Source: Gadus chalcogrammus
Taxonomy: Eukaryota > Chordata > Actinopteri > Gadiformes > Gadidae
Assembly (NCBI RefSeq): GCF_026213295.1
Contig: NC_079418.1
Coordinates: forward strand, 3,409,887 to 3,473,886
Length of the DNA: 64,000 bases
Direction: 5' to 3'
This document shows, piece by piece, positions 52,851 through 63,490 of the stretch; position 1 is the first letter of the stretch; the number at the start of each line of letters is the position of its first letter. Position numbers and translations under genes: made by a program. The notes under the pieces are model-generated. The model made no database searches. It worked only from the letters and a program-made list of their open reading frames with translations, and had not been told where the DNA came from.

Positions 52851-53040
52851 ATACTTGAATATTTCTTCCCTCTTCCCTTCATCGATTTCGGTGCAGTGTA
52901 GTTTGCTGGATTTCTGGCAGGACTCAGCCAGGCACCGCCCCTCCATTTTTTTTTCTTCTTTGTTGATGAATTAATTTTTTTTCCGTCCAAGATATGATTG
53001 GCCCCTCATTCTTCTCCTTTTCTGGATGTTACCCGGTCAA

Positions 53041-53790
53041 CAGCATATTCATATGATTAAAAGAAAAACAAAAGAAAACATGTTTCACAAATTCACATTT
53101 CACTTACATAGTTTCTTAGCATGTGGAAGTATGTGTGTCAGTGTGTAGGCATGCATTAAAGTTTGGCAGTGGTGTGTGTGTGTGTGTTTGTGTGTGTGCA
53201 TGTGGCTGAACAGACACTGTGGCTGAACAGACACTGAACAGAAATAGTATGTACTAAGTATTCGGATTCCGCCCAGGTCTTACTGAAGGCATTTAATGGT
53301 CAAAATATTATTAATAAATATTCAAATATATTCGAATATTAATATTTATAAACAAACGAACTTCGAATATGATTTTTGGGCAAAAGTCCAAGCCCTATTT
53401 CCTACAAACCTTCCTTCTCATTGCTGACCCTCACGTTCGCCTCAAGTACCCTATCATACCTGACATTGACCATTTCACACATCTCCTTAAGAGAGAAAGA
53501 CATCCTGAAGAAAGGGAGAAACCCAGATCAGAAAAAAAGATAGCGCTATGCCCAGTCAACATAGCTTCACTTCGGAAATCCATGAAATCGTAGCAAGTTG
53601 GGTATAGTGTTGGAAATGCTCAGCCTCTACCAAGCGGTACGAGTGAGGCATGCTCTAGTGACAATCACGACAGTAACATTACAGTCTATAATTTGACCAC
53701 TTAAACTCAGGAAAAAAACATATTTGTTTGAATTGTATCAATGTCAATGAGTTTATTTACCAACTAGCAAGCAAACAAGCAAGCTAATCT
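53041..53790. other. hAT interior, AT-rich, short GT microsatellite
   Basis: A (GT)n run at 53172-53200 and an AATATTCGAATATT-rich stretch at 53310-53345 are present. No gene was recognised. Confidence 0.4.
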
Positions 53791-53798
53791 GTGTTTAG

Positions 53799-54754
53799 TA
53801 GGGCTGTAACGATACACCAACTCACGATTGGGTTTGTATCACGATTTTTGACCCACGGTTCGATACATCCCACGATTTTTTTACATTTAAAAAGCATTTT
53901 ATTTCAACAACACTAACAATTAACTTAATGTAACATTTAATAACAAATAATTGAACAGATTTGAACAGAAAGAATACTATTAAAGTAGAGCTAAATTAAT
54001 AAATAAATAACCAAAGTTTGCTAAACCACCAACTAGTTTGGTGGTTTAGTCAAATATCCTATTGGCGCTTCTTATTAGGCTATGCAGCTTAAATAATGAC
54101 ATGATCAGGCCGAATAGAATGCAAAATGTTTAATAGCCTAACTTTCAATAGATGGGAAAATAAATGAGCATCTAACATGAACGTCGCAATAACGAGGCAC
54201 AGTGTTACGAGTAGCGTATGTGTGTGCACGAGAATGGTAGTGTGCGTATGTGTGTGTGTGAGTGACGTCAGCGAGTGAGTGGACGAGCGAGGAGAGCGAG
54301 CGGTAGCGTGTCTAGTGAAGAAGCGAACGATTCCGGTAGAATAAAGTACCCATCCTGTCAATAATCTGTGGCCGCTTCATTCCGACCTTTAAGCAGCCGG
54401 TCAAATCACACAAAACAATAGAGACAGGGATCACACAGGCAATCTTTTTCGCGCTTGGCCCACTCTGGATAAATGTCGTTCATATCGCATATGAGGACTT
54501 CAACGGCTATGGAGAAATGAAATCCTCCGTAGCCACGGAGAGCTGTTATCTCAGAGAGGGCAAACTTACGGCATCAATAAGAGGGGGCGGTGTCAGCAGA
54601 CTATTATTAAGACAAATTAGCAAATTTCAATCGGACAATTTTACCACAGAGTTAGAAAGGGCGTATCGCGCTTCTGCCTTCTCACACCGCGAGGCAGGTT
54701 CGTGGCTTTGAGTGTCGCGATTTCGGTTTCGATACGCGTATCGTTACAGCCCTA
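53799..54754. mobile_element. hAT MITE, 8-bp TSD GTGTTTAG
   Basis: It starts TAGGGCTGTAACGATACACC and ends ACGCGTATCGTTACAGCCCTA. GTGTTTAG is at 53791-53798 and 54755-54762. A frame at 54517-54711 resembles nothing I know. The right half is GC-richer (GAGCGAGCGGTAGCGTG). Confidence 0.93.
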
Positions 54755-55721
54755 GTGTTTAGCCTACTTAATTTACGTTCGTCAGTCAGGTTCCCAATAA
54801 AAAATATTCAGTGAAAATTACTTCATCTTATATTGCAACTAGAAAAAACTTGAACAGTTGACAAAAAAACATAATACCTTACCTTCAAAGTGTTATTCGG
54901 CTACCCGATGACTCCACAGGGCGGGAGATACGCGGCGTGATTGACAGCTTTGACACCAAATGGATATACTTGAAAATCAGATTACATGATTTCACAACTT
55001 TTCATTGGTCAATTAGGTTCATGACGCATACTGTATACGGAAATGAACCTGGACATTCTATCATCGTAAAATCTGCAAAAATGGACATGTACGCGGTTTT
55101 CATCGGACAGCGACGATACATTGTATGTTTTTTTTGTGCTATCCCATTTATGTTTTTTATTTTTTTGAATAAAGCAATTACAAATGTTTCTTTTTTTGTC
55201 CGATTCAACGATTAATCGTAAAAATTATCTACCGATTAATCGATTATTAAAATAATCGTTAGTTGTAGCCCTAGTGGGAGTACAGTAATGTGTGTAGATA
55301 GCATACAGGAGTGGGCTCAGCACGCAGCCCTGTGGAGAACCCGTACTGAGCATGAGGGTGGAGGAGCTGTGGGTGCCAATTTTAACAGACTGCGGTCGAT
55401 TTGTAAGAAAGTCTTTTATCAAGGCACAGGTGGCGGGGGGGAAGTCCAGGGCAGCTAGCTTGCTCACAAGGATGTCAGGGATGATGGTATTAAAGGCAGA
55501 GCTGTAGTCGACGAAGAGCATCCTTACGGAGGTCCCCGGGTGTTCCAGGTGGCTGAGTGCAGTGTGGAGGGCTGTAGAGATGGAATCATCAGTTGATCGG
55601 TTTGCTTTGTATGCAAATTGGAAGGGGTCAAAGGTTGAAGGGAGGCATTCTTTGATGTTTTGTTTTAGTTTTTTTTGTTTTCGATGTTTTGTGTGTTTAT
55701 TCAAATTCGATGAGAAAACGT

Positions 55722-55820
55722 TGTTTTTTTTCAAAGCATTATTGAAAGTTTGCAATGACTGATGTTTGTTTGCTTTTGTTTGTACATTGCAAACTTTCAA
55801 TGAAGCTTTGAAAAAAAAGT
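55722..55820. repeat. Hairpin upstream of the LINE fragment
   Basis: TTTTTCAAAGCATTATTGAAAGTTTGCAATG and CATTGCAAACTTTCAATGAAGCTTTGAAAAA are near-perfect inverted arms of about 30 bases. Confidence 0.75.
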
Positions 55821-56059
55821 CATGCATCATAATATTAATTTACTGATTATTGGTCTACATAATAACAGATTTGAGGGAAAATTAAGCATTTTCAGATAAT
55901 GTAGGAAATTACATCACAATAAGCAAATATATTGGTATATTTGCAGGCACTAGCGAAACCATTTATATTGCAGAGGCGTCTGTTTTCCTTAAATCAATTG
56001 TTAATAGTCATTTGACCAACACATTCAAACAATGTTTGCCCCAAGCCAGCATTTCCTGA

Positions 56060-56334
56060 GAGAAACAACAGGGGTGGGGGGGGGCATGGTCACGGTAGGG
56101 ACCGTAAAAGTCAGGATCTGTGTGACATAGCAGTTATTACTGAGACTGAGTGGAGAGATTACATACTCTGTAGAGATGAAATTACTCAACTGAAATTAAA
56201 AAGGTGAATATAAATAGCTAAATAAACAAACAGAATCATGTTCTTAGTATTACCAATGTCTTATTTTAGAGAAAAACAGCAGAGGTGGGGTAACAGCAGA
56301 TTCACGGTGGGGACTGTAAAAGTCAGGATATGTG
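56060..56334. repeat. Direct duplication (~200-bp spacing)
   Basis: GGTAGGGACCGTAAAAGTCA (56094) and GGTGGGGACTGTAAAAGTCA (56306) with GAGAGAAACAACAGGGGTGG / GAGAAAAACAGCAGAGGTGG before them are two copies of one unit. The second is interrupted by the MITE at 56335, and its continuation (AATGTCAGTTATTACTGTGA) is at 57777. Confidence 0.75.
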
Positions 56335-57766
56335 TAGTCTGGCTGAACGGAAGTGGGCAGCGTCTATTGCCTAGCGTCAGATTTCACCGCTACTCCTCCC
56401 TTTCCGGTTGCTGGCATTTCCCCCCGGCACTATTTTGCATGGACACCGCCGCTGCTTCCCGGGCTTAGCCCCGCCCTAGACGATTGTGATTGGTTTAAAG
56501 AAATAAAAACAGGCCCGCCCAGTTTCCCCACGGATAGACGGCTCGAGGTTAGGGTTGAGCACCGAAACTCGGTTCCAGTAGGGAACCGGTTCCGACGTAA
56601 ACAGTTGTAACGAGATCGAATAAGATCGCACATTCCGGTTCCTCATAACGGTGCCTGGCGTTTTTTAACGCCCCCTGCCCCGCCCCCATGGTGTTGCGGC
56701 ATCAACTTGCTTTAGTGCTGGGCCCTATACCGGATCACACTGAATAACGGTGTGTATTTTCGTTAGGATATGATTTTTTTATATACCGCCATACCGGTGT
56801 ATTTGATTACACAACGTTCGGAACGCAGCGCTGCGCGACACTTTTTCAGACGGGACCCTTTTCAATGTTGCGCTAAACACGCATGGTACGACTTTCTTTA
56901 TAGGTCCATGACTGCGAGGCGTGGTATTTCAGGCCAACTGGTAAAAGAGTGTGTCACGGCTTTCAAACATATAAACCATAAAGCCTATGGGCGCCTCGAG
57001 ACTCGGGACGGACTTGTCAACGCGCTGCGGCATCGCTTACTTGATGTTGTTTTGATTGAAGATCAGCAGGTTGTACTGGGTGAACGTGAATGAACGTGTG
57101 TGTGTGTGTTGCGAGCGAATGTCATTTTAAAATAACAAACAAACTCAAAGCCGATGCATGCATCCAAAACTTTCTGTTCAAAACCAAATAAACAAATCAA
57201 AAACAGAGTCGATATTCGCTTCAAATACTTTTTCTTTTCAAAACTTGGGAATTAATACAGCGCCGTACCGAGCGGTTGAAAACAATGTTGGCGTCTCCTG
57301 TGGCTGCCTTGCGCACCTGAGTTATATTACTTAATATGACTTTGGCAGTAATGTTGCGCCATGATGCGTGCCTGCCTGCTTTCAGCGAGTAATTAATATT
57401 AAATATATATTTTTTAAAAAGATATTTATCATCACAGCACTCACAGCAGCCTCTTCGGGTAATTCGAGTAATTTAATGCCAACCGTGATCTTGCGTAGGC
57501 TAGCAAACAGCGTTTCCATTCAACTCAGTGTACGCTGACTTTCTGCTTAATTTGAAACTCATAACAAGTCGTGCATGTATGCAAGTGTGTGCGGTTTCGT
57601 TTTTTTAAGTACCGGTTTGAGAACCGTTTTAGCACCGGAACCGTTTGAAAAGTACAGAGTAGGCACCGGTATCGGATAAAACCCAAACGATACCACAACC
57701 CTACTCGAGGTAGCGTGGTTCCAGACCATTCTACTTGCTGTAGTTTGGTCTGGCTTTGCGAGACTA
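56335..57766. mobile_element. MITE with 9-bp TSD GGATATGTG, host to another MITE
   Basis: It starts TAGTCTGGCTGAACGG and ends TCTGGCTTTGCGAGACTA; reversed, the right end reads TAGTCTCGCAAAGCCAGACC, a common fish MITE terminus. GGATATGTG is at 56326-56334 and 57767-57775. A 9-bp duplication fits Mutator-like or unusual hAT elements; the superfamily is not fixed. Confidence 0.82.
56550..57703. mobile_element. hAT MITE nested inside, 8-bp TSD CTCGAGGT
   Basis: It starts TAGGGTTGAGCACCGAAACT and ends CGATACCACAACCCTA. CTCGAGGT is at 56542-56549 and 57704-57711. GGAACCGGTTCC / ACCGGTTTGAGAACCG words lie at both ends. An open frame at 56770-57093 (QLVKECVTAFKHINHKAYGR) has no recognised family. 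Confidence 0.92.
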
Positions 57767-57775
57767 GGATATGTG

Positions 57776-58094
57776 TAATGTCAGTTATTACTGTGACTGA
57801 GACCCCATTTGTCCCCATTACACTTTTGTGTTTCTTTCCGTAGCCTACTTGGGTATACCCTTCCATTTGGTTATTCTAACCGGGTCGATTTCAAGACAAA
57901 ACACTCCTGAAATGTTTATGAAATATAAGTATGAATGAATAAACATTTTCCCTCCATTTTTCGAGCGCCACGTGGCTCCCTGTGACCCTGGAGACCCCAA
58001 ATTTGGCACATAGGATGTGATGGGGCCTCTATACAATAATATGAAGCAATAAACCCCCCCAAGTGTTTTAATTTTTTTAATTGGCTGTTTCAGA
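57776..58094. other. Spacer, nothing recognised
   Basis: Continuation of the duplicated unit followed by unassigned sequence. Confidence 0.35.
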
Positions 58095-58245
58095 AACTCA
58101 AAGTCAAGAGGTTGTCAGGCCTATAGAATAATAATAATAATACATTTAATTTAGAGGCGCCTTTCAAGACACCCAAGGTCACCTTACAGAGCATATAGTC
58201 ATCATAAATAAATGACATTGTGGAAAATAAATAAACATTAAAAAA
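58095..58245 (-). mobile_element. LINE 3' tail (RTE/Expander-like) fragment
   Basis: AATAATAATAATACATTTAA then TTTAGAGGCGCCTTTCAAGA CACCCAAGGTCACCTTAC is a known style of fish LINE 3' end read on the - strand, with an (ATT)n tail. Confidence 0.5.
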
Positions 58246-58897
58246 AATATATACTCTGACACCCTCTGACAAAGCTGGCCAGTTTTGAAGCAAATTATTT
58301 TCTAAAAGTCGTAGAAGTCCGATTTTTGTTATGTTGATTGATGGCCTGGGATGAGCGGAACGTCGTCAGTATGGTGTTGATCGGACCCATACTTTTCGAT
58401 GGCCAGGCCTTCAAGTAATAGCCTTTTTGAAACTTCAAGTGCTTGCCATTTGCACAAAAATAGACCAAATGACTAGAAACTTGGGGTTTGAACTTTATTT
58501 TGGACATAGATTGATCACGCTAAGTCCCAACTCTGTAGACCTATTGGAAAGGTAAGTAGCTCTACGGTGCTCGTATCGCAAAGCAAACCGAAATATCCAT
58601 GCACAAGACCCTCTGTTGTGCAACATAGTCAAAAGTGGTTAGGGTCGGGTTAGGGTTTGTAAATTTGGGCTAGTTTTTACAATAAAAAAGTAGCTTAAAA
58701 TGACGGCTGACCTTTGACACTCAGGAAGGCCACAACGGTTTGAGACTCGGCGCACTTGTCACACACCGGGTCACGATGCACATACTCAAATTTCAGCCTT
58801 CTGGGTCAAAGCGTTTGAAATATTAAAGAAAAGGGTTTTTTCCTCCATTCTTGAAATTAAAATGGGAGCACGTATATACTCTGACACCCTCTGACAG
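58246..58897. repeat. Segment bounded by a 24-bp direct repeat
   Basis: TATATACTCTGACACCCTCT-GACA occurs at 58249 and again at about 58873. The ~620 bases between contain no gene. The pair could be a long target duplication or part of a tandem repeat. Confidence 0.6.
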
Positions 58898-59029
58898 AGG
58901 AGTGGTATTTATTTATTTTGTTTAACTTAACTAAACATTTCTTAACTTCAACATTTCTTTATTGGCATTTCTCATTCATTGAAACAAAAAATCGATGCAC
59001 ACTGCCTGAACACCCAACCTCTTGGGGAC

Positions 59030-59260
59030 TGCAGTACCACTATGTTACCACTAGAGGTATACACACAAATAGAAATATACACACACACAGATTTTTGTCA
59101 GGATTTGTCCACATGGGGACTTTTTAGAAAACGGCATGGGCCATGTTTAAATACTGTTTAGGAGCCATTGGTGGGGCTCTATTTTTTGTCCCCACGGTGA
59201 CATGAGTCCCCATGGGTCTGTGTGCAATCAGGTCCCCACAGGTATAGAGGAACAAGAACA
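59030..59260. mobile_element. Probable MITE with GTCCCCAC/GTGGGGAC words
   Basis: TTGTCCACATGGGGACTTTT, TTTTTTGTCCCCACGGTGAC and ATCAGGTCCCCACAGG form inverted and direct GTCCCCA words over about 200 bases, flanked by CA microsatellites. Exact ends were not determined. Confidence 0.4.
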
Positions 59261-59460
59261 CACACACACACACACAATCAGTGTCATTTTCCGATTGGAA
59301 TGTATTCATTTGACAGCGTTCCTACTTCTGTTTTCCTGTGTTCACATTAATGTATTCATGCAGTCATATTCATTGATTCACATATCTGGCTCCCTGCTGG
59401 AGTCCCTCCTCTGGCCCCCATCTAGAGATCCATTAAGCTCTGACTCGATTCACACGTCAA

Positions 59461-59812
59461 TAGATGTGTGTGCACGTGTGTTTGTGTGTGTGTGTGTGTG
59501 GGTGTGTGTGTGTGTTGTATGCATGAATGTGTGTGTGTGCCTATGCATGGATGTATGCGTATGTGTGTGGCGTATGCATGGATGTGTATGTGCGTATGCA
59601 TGGATGTGTGTTGCGTATGCATGCATGTGTGTGTGTTTTGTGTGTATGCATGGATGTGTGTGTGCGTATTCATGGATGTGTGAGTGCGTATGCATAGATG
59701 TGTGTCTGTTTATTTGTCTGTGTGCGTATGGATATGTGTCTGTGTTTTTGTGTGCGTATGTAAGTCTCTGTTTGTGTCTGTGTGTGTGTGTCTGATTATG
59801 TGTGTGTCTCTC
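59461..59812. repeat. GT-rich minisatellite (TGTGTGCGTATGCATGGATG units)
   Basis: Simple GT runs grade into repeated GTATGCATGGATGTGTGTG words of roughly 24-34 bases. Long open frames here on both strands are composed only of Cys/Val or His/Thr and are artefacts. Confidence 0.9.
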
Positions 59813-59814
59813 CA

Positions 59815-60025
59815 CCCTCCAGAGAGCGAGCATGGTTGGGGGTTTGAATCCCCGCTACCCTGGTCGACCGGGCGAACCACATGTCCTCCTAAGTGCCCAT
59901 CGACCACCTGAGGGGGGGGGAGATGGAGAGAGGGGGGAGGGAAGGAAGGAGAGGGTTTTGCAGATAGCGAAGATGCAAGGTAAAGCTAGAGAGAGAGAGA
60001 GAGAGAGAGAGTGTGGCCGGGATGA
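59815..60025. other. Possible SINE-like fragment plus (GA)n
   Basis: GGGGGTTTGAATCCCCGCTA resembles an RNA polymerase III B box (GGTTCGAATCC) of a tRNA-derived SINE. No A box is visible at the right distance, so this is weak. A (GA)n run follows at 59988-60011. Confidence 0.25.
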
Positions 60026-60192
60026 GAGCAGGGCCGTGCCTAGATTTTTGGAGGCCCTTGTCGAAGTTGCTTTTGGGGGTCCTATTTTGGAAAATATGCT
60101 AAATCTGTGGAAAAACGCTTCACTGCCAGCATTCTTGTTGTGACAGACATCGGAAACTTACACCCCTGCAATTTAAACATGATCATTGGGAA

Positions 60193-60362
60193 ACTGCAGT
60201 GAATGGGTTAACCTAGTGATTGTTAGTGCTTGAGACTTGGTTCTATGAACATCCTTAATGCATCGACAGAGATATAAAGAAAAAATTCTCTTTCTTCTGA
60301 CAAATGGACATATTGCGAGTCGCTTTGGATAAAAGCGACTGATAAATGCCCTGAATGTCAAA
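60193..60362 (+). mobile_element. LINE/SINE 3' tail, second copy
   Basis: GACTTGGTTCTATGAACATC, then ATTGCGAGTCGCTTTGGATA and AAAGCGACTGATAAATGCCC match the retroposon tail at 36715-36840 (GCACTTGGTTCTATGAACAT; TAAGTCGCTTTGGATAAAAG). Confidence 0.75.
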
Positions 60363-60623
60363 TAATTGATTCATTCTTTATTTGAATGGTGGATGAAATG
60401 ACAGAATGGATGGATCCATCCATCCATTAATGAACTAAATTAGTCTGTTACTCGGACAGAGGGGTGATTCAATGAATGGACAAGTGGTGATGAGAGGGTG
60501 ATTGTATCCAGGGCTCTTTGGCAGTAGCGGGCTGTGATCCAGAGGCTATGGTACGGGGAAGAGCTGGTGCTAAACTCATCTTCTCTGTTTGCTAACACTG
60601 GGAGGGACGAGATAACTAACACA

Positions 60624-60654
<31 letters not shown>

Positions 60655-61078
60655 ACACTCTGAGGGAATATTTAAAAACCAAAGCTAATTTTTTCACCAG
60701 TCTCTGTCCTTTTTATTCTCACTGCTTTGATTATGTGTATGAAACACACACACACACACATGCAGGTGTAAAGACGCACACACAAACATGCGTGCACTTA
60801 CACACTCAGGTATTCGGGGAGGTGTGAGGGAGGTGTGTTAAACACTATCCGTGTTCCTCACACCTCCCTCACACAATAGCGGCTCTTCCACCTCCATTCA
60901 AATGCAAAACACGCACACACGTACACACACACACACACACAGACACATAAACTCCCCAAGTAGTAGTCTACTCATCATCTGCCTCTTGGAGCTCATGCAC
61001 CTGTATGCGTGTGAGTGTGCGTGTGCAAGAGTTCTCCATTGTTATGTGTTCCTGTCTGTCTTTTCCTCGATATTTATT

Positions 61079-61082
<4 letters not shown>

Positions 61083-61139
<57 letters not shown>

Positions 61140-61150
61140 TCTCTCTCTCT
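61083..61150. repeat. (CT)n microsatellite
   Basis: About 27 nearly uninterrupted CT units, with shorter CT blocks to 61260. Frames here of poly(Ser/Leu) are artefacts. Confidence 0.95.
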
Positions 61151-61262
61151 ACCCATATCTCTCTCTTGATCTGTGTAGTCTGTCTTTCTCTCAATATTTC
61201 TTCTCTCCTATTTTTCTGTCTCTCCTTCTCTTTTTCTGTCTCTCTCTCTCTCTCTCTCTCTG

Positions 61263-61640
61263 CCTCCTAGAGACAGGTAGTGCCTTCAGGCTTCGGACCC
61301 CAAACACGGCCTTTCCGGGCCTTTGTATCCGTCGGCTTGTCTTTTTGTTTTTTATTCGCGTTATTCATTTAGGGGCCCATTTTTTATTAATTAGCTCAGA
61401 GGAGCCTCAGAGACGCCGGGGCCCAAAATGGCTGTCGGTCACGGTCACACCCTCTCTACGTAAACATCGCTCATTTATTTCTGAATCGTTCAAATCGTCT
61501 TCAGCGCCAGAAGGCAGAAAGAGAGAAAGTTGGGACCTGTCAAATCTAGAATGTGTGTGTTCATTTAAAACGTACAGTGTCAGAACAGAAGCCTCCTCCT
61601 CCATCACTTCTTCTCCGCTTCCTCCTGTTCTTCCATGACT
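61263..61640. other. Low-repeat, GC-moderate segment, possible conserved non-coding sequence
   Basis: Unlike its neighbours, this stretch shows no simple repeats or transposon ends. Words such as TTATTTCTGAATCGTTCAAA and TTTTTTATTAATTAGCTCAG (AT-rich, homeodomain-like TTAATTAG) suggest a possible regulatory element. This is speculation from composition only. Confidence 0.25.
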
Positions 61641-61779
61641 CCTCCTCCTCCTCCTCATCAATGGGGGAGGAGGGGTCTGGGGTCGCGGTTCACATGTACA
61701 GGGGGGTGGGGGCACGTGATGATGTGCACGATGATCATAGACGATGTGGTGTTTTGTATCAAAGATGTTCTGATTGTGT

Positions 61780-61950
61780 TTGTCTGTGTGTGTGTGTGTG
61801 TGTGTTTGTTTGATAACTTGTGTGTGTTTTATGATGGTGTGTGTTTGATGTGTGTGTGTTTCATGATGTGTGGCTGTGTGTTTGATGGTGTGTGTGTGTG
61901 TGTGTTTGATGATGGGTGTGTGTGTGTTTGATGATTGGTGTGTGGAGGTG
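61780..61950. repeat. GT-rich repeat (TGATGGTGTGTGTT units)
   Basis: GTGTGTTTGATGGTGTGTG-type words repeat irregularly. No gene is supported. Confidence 0.9.
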
Positions 61951-61985
61951 TAGCTCGGAGTTAGCACAGAGGTATCATGCAGTAA

Positions 61986-62200
61986 TTATTAGCGTGGAAG
62001 GTAGCGAGATGGTATCAAAGACTTAGTGCACAGTATGTGAGGCATTAGCATGGAAGCTAGCAAGGAGTTAGCAAACACTATGCGAAGCATTAACATGGAA
62101 GCTACTGAGGAGTAAGCAAACAGTAGGCGAGGCATTAACATGGAAGCTAGTGAGGAGTTAGCACGGCATGAGCATGCAATAAGCATTAGCATGCAAGCAA
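61986..62200. repeat. 45-bp minisatellite
   Basis: GCATTAGCATGGAAGCTAGC starts at 62042, 62087 (GCATTAACATGG) and 62132, exactly 45 bases apart, with diverged copies before (61990) and after (62183). Because 45 is a multiple of three, an open - strand frame shows a 15-residue repeat (SSLASMLMPRLLFAY). It is most likely non-coding. Confidence 0.9.
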
Positions 62201-62798
62201 GCAAAGACTTGTGTAGTGTTTTGGACCCTGTGTGGTTTATGTTTGTTAATGCCCCTAGTGGTGATTTGTGGAAGGGCAGCATGCTTTGAAACAGGAAGCA
62301 GCCTGCTATAAATTAGGAAAGAGCCATTTTGTGTAAGTCTATGTGGCTTTCAAGCCATGATTCTCAGCTCCAGTCTCATGTCATACCTTGTTGAGACGTT
62401 GGATGTATTGTCTGTAAGTATGTTAATGTAGAAAACCCAATATTTCTTGCCTTTAGTGTGAACTATGTTTACTGAACAATCACATTTATTCTGAACTTAT
62501 ACATGCTATGTTAATACTTCATGCTAAGCCTCCCGCCTCCATTGTTTTTCCTTTTTATACTTAATGTGTGATGCAAGCTTTGTACATTTACCACTTCTGA
62601 GCTGTAATGCCAACATTTCCTGTACAGTTTTATGAGTCATTGAAGTTCATGTTTAACTGACTGGATAGCTAGATGTTCATCTAGCGAGAACAGCACACTT
62701 AGCACAGAGTTAGTGCACAGTCAAACCATTACCGGCAGCTTACTAGCGTTGGAGTTAGCATGGTATAGTTAGCGGGGCGTCAGCTCCTCCCCCCCTAC

Positions 62799-62880
62799 CG
62801 GAACATATGGCTGGTCCTCAGAGTCACCATCTCCGTGACGACGGCCAAGACACCCTCCCTTTCTTGTCCGTCGTGTCGGT
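62799..62880 (-). CDS. Possible single host exon (82 bp)
   Basis: On the - strand a strong acceptor (TTCCCTTTCCCAACAG) precedes base 62880 and a GTAGGG donor follows 62799. The exon reads TRRTRKGGCLGRRHGDGDSE then DQPYVP with no stop. It lies in the low-transposon part of the window, as expected for a host gene whose introns hold the surrounding repeats. I do not recognise the protein, and a chance open frame of this length is not excluded. Confidence 0.3.
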
Positions 62881-63368
62881 CTGTTGGGAAAGGGAAGCAT
62901 GGAAGACCATGAGTTAAAGAGTTTCCCCTGAGGAGGAGGATGGAGTTGTGAGGAAGAAAAAAAAAGGTAGATATAAATCATGTTTTTTTCTTCTTCTTCA
63001 CCCGGGATTTCCGGGAGCTTCTGGAATCTTAGTGGGAGTTTGGACGTGGTGTGTGTGTGTGCGTGTGCGTGTGAGTTAGGGATGGGCATTCGATTCAGTT
63101 GTCTTAGTCGATCGTGGGGAGAATTAACGATCAATTAGTCGATTAATCGTTAATATTTTACCTTAAAATGTTGTCACGACCAAGTATAACAGCACCGGGA
63201 CTTTTAACTATACATGTATCACACCTCTGTTTATGTTCTGCTAGCTAGTGTGTGTGTTGCTTTGCAACAGTTCAGTCCCAGTCGCGGATCCATTTATGTT
63301 CGCGGTGCCAAATAAATAATTAAATAAACAAACAAATGTTAAACTAATTAATGGTGTTTGTAGAACTG

Positions 63369-63490
63369 TTGTATAAAAGCAATATCACACTCGAGGTTGT
63401 GCTGTTGTAGTGAATATCAGCACAGCTGTCATTATCTTCGGCACAATCACAGCCATGCTGATACAACGCACTCTCATGTGATATTACTTA
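63369..63490. repeat. Foldback of the GTTGTATAAAAGCAATA type
   Basis: GTTGTATAAAAGCAATATCA and TGTGATATTACTTAAGTAT, with GGTTGTGCTGTTGTAGTGAA and TGCTGATACAACGCACTCTC inside, form imperfect arms. The first 16 bases match the foldback at 12940. The shared CCTCCGCTGCGCGTC loop core of the other hairpins is not present here. Confidence 0.65.

Larger units (their letters stand above)
48958..55273. mobile_element. 6.3-kb hAT element inserted in the LINE, 8-bp TSD GTGGGAGT
   Basis: It starts TAGGGCTGCAACAACGAATT and ends (reversed) TAGGGCTACAACTAACGATT, with ATCGATTA/TAATCGATT words inside both ends. GTGGGAGT is at 48950-48957 and 55274-55281. It carries two later MITEs (49200-50259 and 53799-54754) and a decayed gene (51277-52850) whose family is not a classical hAT transposase. 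That gene may itself be a nested insertion. Confidence 0.9.
48266..55655 (-). pseudogene. LINE reverse transcriptase fragment (frame continuous across the hAT insertion)
   Basis: On the - strand, 55655-55274 encodes NIKECLPSTFDPFQFAYKAN, RMLFVDYSSAFNTIIPDIL (RT motif A) and LSTGSPQGCVLSPLLYAIYT (motif B region). The frame resumes at 48957 with SNTIVKFADDTTVVGLITGG (the FADD catalytic box), then NNLTLNTIKTKEVIMDFRRH, STFKFLGTHI and a C-terminal part (ASSRCISRTSKIISDHLHPG, LLPSGRRYRSLKSRTNRLNK). These are L2/CR1/Rex1-group signatures of the jockey superfamily. Joining at the TSD gives CTPTHPSNT without a shift. Near 48475-48500 a frame change is needed between the finger-like segment and the C-terminal end, so the ORF is also mutated. 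Confidence 0.85.
46283..55660 (-). mobile_element. 5'-truncated L2/Rex-like LINE copy on the - strand, split by two transposons
   Basis: The 3' end lies at 46283 (ATAAGATAAGATAGACTCTA; reversed, a TATCTTATCTTATC-type tandem tail). The 3'-UTR runs to 46567 and, after removal of a Harbinger (46568-48265), continues into the reverse transcriptase C-terminus at 48266-48957. After removal of a hAT (48958-55273) the frame continues to about 55660. Only about 1.4 kb of LINE remains, starting within the reverse transcriptase. The endonuclease and N-terminal part are absent. Confidence 0.85.

Noticed and set aside
59422..59833. Long open frames on both strands rich in Cys/Val or His/Thr
   Set aside because: They come only from the GT-rich minisatellite, are open in several frames at once, and resemble no protein family.
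59835..59860. tRNA gene or SINE based on a B-box-like word
   Set aside because: No A box, no cloverleaf and no terminator at a suitable distance; kept only as a weak note.
60851..61640. Ser/Leu-rich and Thr/His-rich open frames around the CT and CA repeats
   Set aside because: They are composed of microsatellite translation and have no start context or conserved motif.
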